From NCBI GenBank assembly GCA_035507915.1, contig DATJNS010000047.1:1-21984 (forward strand): a stretch of DNA of 21,984 bases. Direction: 5' to 3'. How positions within the stretch are numbered: position 1 is the stretch's first letter; every line of letters begins with the position of its first letter. This stretch comes from JACQAI01 sp035507915 (GTDB taxonomy: Bacteria; Pseudomonadota; Alphaproteobacteria; Elsterales; Elsteraceae). The position numbers and the translations under genes were made by a program. A model generated the notes under the pieces. The model saw nothing but the letters and a program-made list of their open reading frames with translations. It had not been told where the DNA came from and did no database searches. Shown in pieces: positions 15,505-21,984 of this stretch.

Positions 15505-15672
15505 CGCTCCGGACGCGCGCGAGAATGCCCCTAATAGGCATGGGAGCGGCCGTGGCAGCAACCGCAAATCGGGGCGGACCGGACGCCCGCGGGCATCCTC
15601 GCGCGGTCCGCCGGCTTTCGCCAATCGTTCCTCAACCGTGTATGCTGACCAAAAAACGTCAAGGAGGCTCAG
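15505..15672. promoter_or_regulatory. Divergent promoter region of the PurM-like and UspA genes
   Basis: Two genes start here in opposite directions. GGCGGACCG (15573-15581) and CGGTCCGCC (15604-15612) form a perfect 9-base inverted repeat whose 22-base loop holds the palindrome GCCCGCGGGC (15585-15594). For the plus gene, TATGCT (15641-15646) is a fair -10 box and AAGGAGG (15661-15667) is a strong Shine-Dalgarno. For the minus gene, TATTAG lies inside an ATGCC/GGCAT inverted repeat (15525-15541). The -35 boxes are weak. Confidence 0.45.
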
Positions 15673-16524
15673 ATGAAACGCATACTTGCGGTGCTGTGGG
15701 GGGACGACGATGGGGACGTCGTCCTCGGCTCGGCCTTCGGCGTGGCGCGCCTGTTCGGCTCGCGCGTCGTCGGCATCTACGTACGGCCGCCCGCCGGGGA
15801 GTTCATCCCGAGCGGCGATTTCGGCATGGCGCTGTCCCAGGACTATCTCGACCGGCTGCACCGTGAAAGCTCCGCCAAGGCGGCCCGCCTGCGCGCCGCC
15901 TTCCAGGAGGCCGCGTCGCGCCTCGACATCAAGCCGGGCGACGTCGGCGGGTCGGACGGCGTGTCGGCCGAATGGATCGAGGCCGAGGGCTCGGCGGCGA
16001 TGTTCATCGGCAGCTACGGGCGCGTGTTCGACCTGATCGTCCTGCGCAAGCCCGATCCCAAGATCTCGGCCGAGACCGAGATCCTGCTGGAGGCCGCGCT
16101 GTTCGAAAGCGGGCGCCCCATCCTGGTCGTGCCCAACGCGAAGGCGGTGCCGCACGGCGGGACGACCGTGGTCGCATGGAACGGCTCGACCGAGACCGCG
16201 TCGGTGCTGGCGCTCGGTTTGCCGCTGCTGACCAAGGCGGGCAAGGTCGTCATCGTCACGATCGAAGGCGGCATGACGCCGGGTCCGACCGGCGCCGAGG
16301 TCGCGCAGTATCTCGCCTGCCACGGCATCACGGCGAGCGTGCGCCACGTCCAGCTCGAGGGTCAGACGACCGGCGAGACGTTCCTGCGCGAGACCACCAA
16401 GCTCGAGGGCGATCTGCTGTTCAAGGGCGCCTACACGCAGAGCCGATTGCGCCAGCTGGTGTTCGGCGGCGCCACCCGCCACATCCTCAGCAACGCGCAG
16501 ATCCCGGTGCTGTTCGCGCGGTAG
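15673..16524 (+). CDS. Universal stress protein with two UspA domains
   Basis: A 283-residue cytoplasmic protein with two tandem Usp domains. The first (about 1-155) starts MKRILAVLWGDDDGDVVLGSAFGVARLFGSRV and ends RPILVVPNA. The second (about 160-283) starts TTVVAWNGSTETASVLALGLPLL and ends GDLLFKGAYTQSRLRQLVFGGATRHILSNAQIPVLFAR. This last stretch matches the family's nucleotide-binding pattern G-x2-G-x9-G-S/T, with FGGATRH at the phosphate position. In the first domain the equivalent region is degenerate. Usp proteins respond to starvation, redox and respiratory stress; the partner of this one is unknown. The start is well fixed by AAGGAGG five bases upstream of the ATG. It is divergent from the PurM-like gene and convergent with ilvC. 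Confidence 0.92.
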   Translation: MKRILAVLWGDDDGDVVLGSAFGVARLFGSRVVGIYVRPPAGEFIPSGDFGMALSQDYLDRLHRESSAKAARLRAAFQEAASRLDIKPGDVGGSDGVSAEWIEAEGSAAMFIGSYGRVFDLIVLRKPDPKISAETEILLEAALFESGRPILVVPNAKAVPHGGTTVVAWNGSTETASVLALGLPLLTKAGKVVIVTIEGGMTPGPTGAEVAQYLACHGITASVRHVQLEGQTTGETFLRETTKLEGDLLFKGAYTQSRLRQLVFGGATRHILSNAQIPVLFAR

Positions 16525-16525
16525 G

Positions 16526-16549
16526 ACGACGGCGACCGCTCACCGTCGT
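16526..16549 (+). terminator. Stem-loop after the UspA gene
   Basis: ACGACGG (16526-16532) and CCGTCGT (16543-16549) are perfect reverse complements with a 10-base loop, starting two bases after the TAG. No T tract follows, so it is at best a weak terminator. Its right arm overlaps the stem of the repeat element that follows, so only one of the two can form. Confidence 0.35.
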
Positions 16550-16579
16550 TGCGAGAAGCGCAGCGACGAAGCGATCCAG
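16544..16579. repeat. Extragenic palindromic repeat (alphaproteobacterial REP-like)
   Basis: The stretch runs from CGTCGTTGCGAG through AAGCGCAGCGACG to AAGCGATCCAG. It closely resembles the short dispersed repeat CGTCATTGCGAG...GAAGCAATCCAG that I recall from intergenic regions of Bradyrhizobium and other alphaproteobacteria. CGTCGTTGC (16544-16552) can pair with GCAGCGACG (16560-16568), with one G-T pair. Its location, in a convergent gap between two gene ends, is typical. Only one copy is seen in this window. Confidence 0.6.
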
Positions 16580-16586
16580 CGGCCGG

Positions 16587-16610
16587 CGATTGGGGCAGTC
16601 ACCCCAATCG
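16587..16610. terminator. Perfect hairpin between UspA and ilvC ends
   Basis: CGATTGGGG (16587-16595), loop CAGTCA, CCCCAATCG (16602-16610) make a perfect 9-base stem one base beyond the ilvC stop. It lies in a convergent gap, so it could serve both transcripts. It lacks a T tract on either side, so Rho-dependent ending or mRNA protection is more likely than classical intrinsic termination. Confidence 0.5.
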
Positions 16611-16611
16611 T

Positions 16612-17631
16612 CTAGTTCTTGGTCTTGTCGACCAGCCGGTTCTGCTTGAGCCACGGCATCATGGCGCGCAGCTTCTCGCCGACCGCCTCGATCGGGTGCT
16701 CGGCCGACCGCTTGCGCATGGCCTTGAAGCTCGCTTGCCCGGCGGCGTTCTCGAGCACCCACTCCTTGGCGAACTTGCCGGTCTGGATCTCGTCGAGCAC
16801 GCGCTTCATCTCGGCCTTGACGCCGTCGTTGATGATGCGCGAGCCGCGCGAGTAGTCGCCGTACTCCGCGGTGTTCGACACCGAATAGCGCATGTTGGCG
16901 ATGCCGCCCTCGTAGATCAGGTCGACGATCAGCTTGACCTCGTGCAGGCACTCGAAATAGGCCATCTCGGGCGCATAACCGGCCTCGACCAGGGTCTCGT
17001 AGCCGGCCTGGATCAGCGCGGTGAGCCCGCCGCACAGCACGGTCTGCTCGCCGAACAGGTCGGTCTCGCATTCCTCCTTGAAGGTCGTCTCGATCACGCC
17101 CGCGCGGCCGCCGCCGATCGCCGAGGCGTAGCTCAGCGCGATCTCCTGGGCGTTGCCGGTGGCGTTCTGGGCGACCGCGACCAGGCACGGCACGCCGCCG
17201 CCGCGCACGTACTCCGAGCGCACGGTGTGGCCCGGCCCCTTCGGCGCGATCATGAAGACGTCGAGATCGGGGCGCGCCTCGACCAGCCCGAAATGCACCG
17301 AGAAGCCGTGCGCGACCGCGAGCGCGGCGTCGCGCTTCATGTTGGCCTTGAGCTCGTTCTGATAGAGCGCGGCATGATGCTCGTCGGGCGCCAGCACCAT
17401 GACGATGTCGGCCTGCTTGGCGGCGTCGGCCGGCGCCAGCACCTTGAAGCCAGCGGCCTCGGCCTTGGTTGCACTGGCCGAGCCGGGACGCAGCGCCACG
17501 ATCACGTCCTTGACGCCGCTGTCGCGGAGATTCTGGGCGTGGGCGTGGCCCTGGCTGCCGTAGCCGACGATGGCGATCTTCTTGCCTTTGACGAGGCTGA
17601 CGTCGGCATCACGATCGTAATAGACGCGCAT
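16612..17631 (-). CDS. ilvC: Ketol-acid reductoisomerase
   Basis: This enzyme isomerises and reduces 2-acetolactate or 2-aceto-2-hydroxybutyrate, the second common step of valine, leucine and isoleucine synthesis, using NADPH and Mg2+. At 339 residues it is the short class I form. The Rossmann motif is GYGSQGHAHAQNLRDSG (23-39). The cofactor-specificity loop LRPGSASATKAEAAGF (47-62) has an Arg and two Ser as in NADPH-using forms. The C-terminal knotted domain has FKEECETDLFGEQTVLCGG and the metal ligands in FECLHEVKLIVDLIYEGG. The ATG at 17631 is preceded by AAGGA at good spacing. It lies 27 bases downstream of ilvN on the same strand, consistent with an ilvB-ilvN-ilvC transcript, and ends in a hairpin. 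Confidence 0.98.
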   Translation of the reverse strand: MRVYYDRDADVSLVKGKKIAIVGYGSQGHAHAQNLRDSGVKDVIVALRPGSASATKAEAAGFKVLAPADAAKQADIVMVLAPDEHHAALYQNELKANMKRDAALAVAHGFSVHFGLVEARPDLDVFMIAPKGPGHTVRSEYVRGGGVPCLVAVAQNATGNAQEIALSYASAIGGGRAGVIETTFKEECETDLFGEQTVLCGGLTALIQAGYETLVEAGYAPEMAYFECLHEVKLIVDLIYEGGIANMRYSVSNTAEYGDYSRGSRIINDGVKAEMKRVLDEIQTGKFAKEWVLENAAGQASFKAMRKRSAEHPIEAVGEKLRAMMPWLKQNRLVDKTKN

Positions 17632-17658
17632 GGCGGGTTCCTTTGGGTTCGGTTGGTC

Positions 17659-18162
17659 TCAGAATGCGGCCGCGCCGCGGGAGATGGCAACGACGCCGGT
17701 GCGGCTGACATCGACCAGCCCCAGCGGCACCATCAGGTTGATGAAGGCGTTCAGCTTCTCGGGCGAGCCGGTCATCTCGAACACGAAGCTCTCGATCGTC
17801 GAGTCGATCACCCGGGCGCGGAAGATGTCGGCGATGCGCAGGCTCTCGACGCGCCGGTCGCCGGTGCCGGAGACCTTGATCAAGGCGAGCTCGCGCTCGA
17901 CATGGGGACCCTCGACGGTCAGATCGCGCACCGCGTGCACCGGCACCAGACGCGCGAGCTGGGCCTTGATCTGCTCGATGATCATGGGCGTGCCCGAGGT
18001 CACCACGGTGATGCGGCTGAGCTTCCGCGACGCGTCCACCTCGGCCACGGTCAGGCTCTCGATGTTGTAGCCCCGCCCCGAGAACAGGCCGATCACGCGC
18101 GCGAGCACGCCCGGCTCGTTGTCCACCAGCACCGCGATGGTGTGTCGCTTCACCGCCTCCAC
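17659..18162 (-). CDS. ilvN: Acetolactate synthase small (regulatory) subunit
   Basis: The regulatory subunit of acetolactate synthase, which activates IlvB and confers feedback inhibition by branched-chain amino acids, usually valine. The 167-residue protein begins with an ACT domain (RHTIAVLVDNEPGVLARVIGLFSGRGYNIESLTVAEVD, about 6-43), followed by the typical C-terminal domain (ADIFRARVIDSTIESFVFEMTGSPEKLNAFINLM). No ATG precedes the ACT domain. I place the start at GTG 18162 because GAGGAG lies eight bases upstream (18176-18171); a GTG at 18153 is the alternative. The open frame continues into ilvB antisense-like sequence, which is not part of the gene. The 86-base gap to ilvB contains two competing hairpins. 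Confidence 0.95.
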   Translation of the reverse strand: MEAVKRHTIAVLVDNEPGVLARVIGLFSGRGYNIESLTVAEVDASRKLSRITVVTSGTPMIIEQIKAQLARLVPVHAVRDLTVEGPHVERELALIKVSGTGDRRVESLRIADIFRARVIDSTIESFVFEMTGSPEKLNAFINLMVPLGLVDVSRTGVVAISRGAAAF

Positions 18163-18189
18163 GACCTCGACTCCTCGATCGCTCCGCAC

Positions 18190-18225
18190 CGCGCGCCTCG
18201 GACTTGCCGCGCGCCGAGGCGCGCG
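18190..18225 (-). promoter_or_regulatory. Competing RNA stems between ilvB and ilvN
   Basis: CGCGCGCCTCGG (18190-18201) and CCGAGGCGCGCG (18214-18225) are perfect 12-base reverse complements with a 12-base loop. The second arm can instead fold locally: CGCGCGC (18208-18214), loop CGAG, GCGCGCG (18219-18225). The two stems exclude each other. They lie 14 bases upstream of the ilvN Shine-Dalgarno (18176-18171), so they could influence ilvN translation or mRNA ends. Function is inference. Confidence 0.5.
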
Positions 18226-18248
18226 CTCGGCACGGGCGGCTGATCGGC

Positions 18249-20024
<1,776 letters not shown>

Positions 20025-20113
20025 CTCGACCCCCGAAAACTCGCCCGCGACAACAGGTTTTGGGCCCGTCTTGAGCCGCAGGGCGCGGAACTTAATGGGT
20101 CGAATCGGGTCGG

Positions 20114-21076
20114 TCAACCCATTTTGCGAATAAATGAAAAGATTTCCGGGCTCAACTGGTCAGAATATTGCGCATCGAACCACGTGGCGTCCGGGAGCTG
20201 GTGTCGCAGCCAGGTGATCTGCCGCTTGGCGTAGCGGCGCGTCGCCTGCTGGGCGGCGGCCAAGGCGTCGGCGAGCGCCAGCTCGCCGCTCAGGTGGCGG
20301 GCGAGCTCGCGCGCGCCCAGCGCCTTGTGGACCGGCAGCGCGGGATCGAGGGCGGCGAGCGCGCGCACCTCGTCGAGCGCGCCATGCTCCACCATCGCGA
20401 CCAGGCGGCGGTCGATCGCGCGATAGAGCTCGGCACGCGGCGGCGCCACCACCATGACGGCGAAGCGCAGGCCGGACGGCGGCGGCTCGTCGGGCGCCGC
20501 CAGCCAATCGCTCCAGGGCTTGCCGGTCGCCTCGAAGATCTCCCACGCGCGCACCAGGCGCTGCCGGTCGCCGACCGGCAGCCGCGCCGCCATCGCGGGA
20601 TCGCGCACGGCGACCTCGCGGTGAAAGGCTTCGGGGCCGAGCGTGCTCCGGCGCGCGACCGCCGCGGCGCGCACCGCCGCCGGCACCGCGGGCAGCGGCG
20701 CGAGGCCGCGCATGAGCGCGCGCAGATAGAGCCCGGTGCCACCGACCACGATCGCGAGCCCGGGCGCCGCCGCGATCGCATCCAGCGCCAGCGCGCGCCA
20801 GCGCGCGGCCGAGCACGGATCGGTTGCCGCCAGAACGCCGTAGAGGCGATGCGGCGCGCGCGCCAGCTCCGCTTCGGTCGGCCGCGCCGTCAGGATCTCG
20901 AGCTCGCGATAAACCTGCAGGGCGTCGGCGTTGATCACCGTGCCGTCGAACCGCTCGGCGATTCTTGTCGCCAGCCCCGACTTGCCGCCGGCGGTGGGGC
21001 CGGCGATCACCAGGACCGAGCGTGCCGTGGACGCGCTCAAGCTCGACCCGTCACGCCGCCGTGCCGCGATTGCCAA
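20114..21076 (-). CDS. miaA: tRNA dimethylallyltransferase (isopentenyl transferase)
   Basis: MiaA transfers a dimethylallyl group to N6 of A37 in tRNAs that read codons beginning with U. The call rests on the P-loop VLVIAGPTAGGKSGLA (about 21-36), INADALQVYRELEILTARPT (48-67), VVGGTGLYLRAL, the LPVGDRQRLVRAWEIFEATGKPWSDW stretch and the C-terminal RRYAKRQITWLRH. At up to 320 residues its length is normal. The start is uncertain: an in-frame TAA sits just upstream, and no ATG or GTG precedes the P-loop. TTG at 21076 or TTG at 21040 must serve, neither with a good Shine-Dalgarno. The second gives an N-terminus closer to the family's usual length. It starts head to head with serB and ends 89 bases before ilvB, possibly in one transcript with it. 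Confidence 0.95.
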   Translation of the reverse strand: MAIAARRRDGSSLSASTARSVLVIAGPTAGGKSGLATRIAERFDGTVINADALQVYRELEILTARPTEAELARAPHRLYGVLAATDPCSAARWRALALDAIAAAPGLAIVVGGTGLYLRALMRGLAPLPAVPAAVRAAAVARRSTLGPEAFHREVAVRDPAMAARLPVGDRQRLVRAWEIFEATGKPWSDWLAAPDEPPPSGLRFAVMVVAPPRAELYRAIDRRLVAMVEHGALDEVRALAALDPALPVHKALGARELARHLSGELALADALAAAQQATRRYAKRQITWLRHQLPDATWFDAQYSDQLSPEIFSFIRKMG

Positions 21077-21096
21077 GCCGGCGCACCGTTACCAAT

Positions 21097-21984
21097 ATGG
21101 CCGCCATGCAGAATGTCCTGGTCTTGATCGCTGCGCCGCACCGGCAGCCGCTCGACGATAGCATGGCCGCGACGGCGATCGACGCCATGCGCGCGGCGGG
21201 TGCGCGCACCGATGCGATGCGCTGGCTCGCGCCCGACGAAGCCGCCGAGCTGCCGTTCGACGGCGAGCCGACCCGCATGCGCAGCGCGGTCGAGCGTGCG
21301 CTCGAGGGCTGGCCCGTCGACGTCGCGGTCGTGCCTGCCGGCAACCGTCGGAAGCGCCTGCTGATCGCCGACATGGACTCGACCATCATCGAGAACGAGA
21401 CTCTCGACGAGCTCGCCGCCGAGGCCGGCGTCGGCGAGCGGGTCGCGCAGATCACCGCGCGCTCGATGCGCGGCGAGATCGACTTCACCAGCGCGCTGCG
21501 CGAGCGCGTCGCCATGATCCAAGGGCTCGGGCTCGACGCGCTCGAGCGGACCGCGGCGCGCGTGCGCGTCACGCCGGGCGCCGCGACCCTGGTGCGCACC
21601 ATGCGGCATGCCGGCGCCTTCACGGCGCTGGTGTCGGGGGGATTCCGGTTCTTCACCGGCCGGATACGCACCGCCGTCGGCTTCGACTGGGACGAAGCGA
21701 ACGATCTGGAGATCCACGATGCGCGGCTGACCGGGCGCGTCGTCGAGCCGGTGGTCAACCGCGACGGCAAGCGCACGGCGCTCGAGCGCCTGGCGGCGGC
21801 GCACCGCATCGAGCCCACCGACTGCCTGGCGGTCGGCGACGGCGCCAACGACCTGGCGATGATCGACGCGGCCGGGCTCGGCGTCGCCTACCACGCCAAA
21901 CCCGTGGTCGCCGCTGCCGCGGACGTCCGCATCGAACACGCGGATCTGACCGCCCTGCTCTTCGTGCAGGGCTACACGAAGGCC
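21097..21984 (+). CDS. serB: Phosphoserine phosphatase, 3' end cut by window edge
   Basis: SerB, a HAD-superfamily phosphatase, removes phosphate from O-phosphoserine in the last step of serine synthesis. About 296 residues are present. All HAD motifs are visible: DMDST at 92-96 (nucleophile Asp92, acid/base Asp94), the motif II Ser in VSGGF at 179-183, the Lys in NRDGKRTAL (Lys225) and GDGANDLAM at 247-255. The substrate-binding Glu lies in STIIENETLDELA. The N-terminal part (LVLIAAPHRQPL ... RWLAPDEAAELPF) is the usual extra domain of alphaproteobacterial SerB. The window ends in FVQGYTKA, close to the normal C-terminus, so only a few residues are missing. The start is ATG 21097 or the in-frame ATG 21106; neither has a Shine-Dalgarno. 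It is divergent from miaA with about 20 bases between starts. Confidence 0.96.
   Translation, partial: MAAMQNVLVLIAAPHRQPLDDSMAATAIDAMRAAGARTDAMRWLAPDEAAELPFDGEPTRMRSAVERALEGWPVDVAVVPAGNRRKRLLIADMDSTIIENETLDELAAEAGVGERVAQITARSMRGEIDFTSALRERVAMIQGLGLDALERTAARVRVTPGAATLVRTMRHAGAFTALVSGGFRFFTGRIRTAVGFDWDEANDLEIHDARLTGRVVEPVVNRDGKRTALERLAAAHRIEPTDCLAVGDGANDLAMIDAAGLGVAYHAKPVVAAAADVRIEHADLTALLFVQGYTKA

Noticed and set aside
15505..16482. Upstream extension of the PurM-like frame to 693 residues.
   Set aside because: The added part is antisense to the UspA gene and resembles no protein. The family N-terminus begins at 15504.
20025..20113. Possible attenuator or leader peptide before ilvB.
   Set aside because: There is no short frame rich in Val/Leu/Ile codons and no hairpin with a T run.

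Overview
The window reads as a chromosomal stretch from a GC-rich alphaproteobacterium, most likely of the Rhodospirillales or a related order. The evidence is the gene order mreB-mreC-mreD-mrdA-rodA, a serB/miaA/ilvB/ilvN/ilvC block, an alphaproteobacterial type of acetolactate synthase, a ctaB (protoheme IX farnesyltransferase) gene, and an intergenic repeat of a kind I recall as widespread in this class. The species cannot be named from this sequence. I see no insertion sequence, integrase, CRISPR array, rRNA or phage gene.

Layout, left to right. (1) 1-563, minus: the N-terminal part of ctaB, cut by the window edge. A gene-poor gap (564-1122) follows, holding a strong stem-loop. (2) 1123-3978, minus: a large regulator (OmpR-type winged helix, NB-ARC-like ATPase, TPR-like helices). 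It is divergent from 4212-6554, plus, a CoxL/xanthine-dehydrogenase-type molybdopterin subunit with no partner subunits in view. The 233-bp gap between them is rich in palindromes. (3) 6651-7838, minus: a PatB/MalY-type PLP enzyme, with an unexplained coding-like in-frame extension upstream. (4) tRNA-Lys(CTT), then rodA, mrdA, mreD, mreC and mreB, all minus: the cell-elongation cluster. (5) A divergent pair: a PurM-like protein (minus) and a tandem-UspA protein (plus). (6) ilvC, ilvN, ilvB and miaA, minus: branched-chain amino acid synthesis plus tRNA isopentenylation. (7) serB, plus, running off the right edge.

How the genes work together. MreB filaments, MreC and MreD organise the transpeptidase PBP2 (mrdA) and the glycosyltransferase RodA for lateral wall synthesis. 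The start/stop overlaps mreD/mrdA and mrdA/rodA imply translational coupling. IlvB and IlvN form acetolactate synthase and IlvC carries out the next step. The regulator and the molybdenum enzyme are probably a controller/target pair, but this is inferred from position only.

No clear-cut new system is visible. The observations most worth a second look are the orphan molybdenum enzyme with its ATPase-TPR regulator, two mutually exclusive RNA stems between ilvB and ilvN, the hairpin and AT-rich patch between mreB and mreC, a structured mreB leader, the divergent PurM paralogue, and the coding-like stretch fused in frame to the PatB-type gene.
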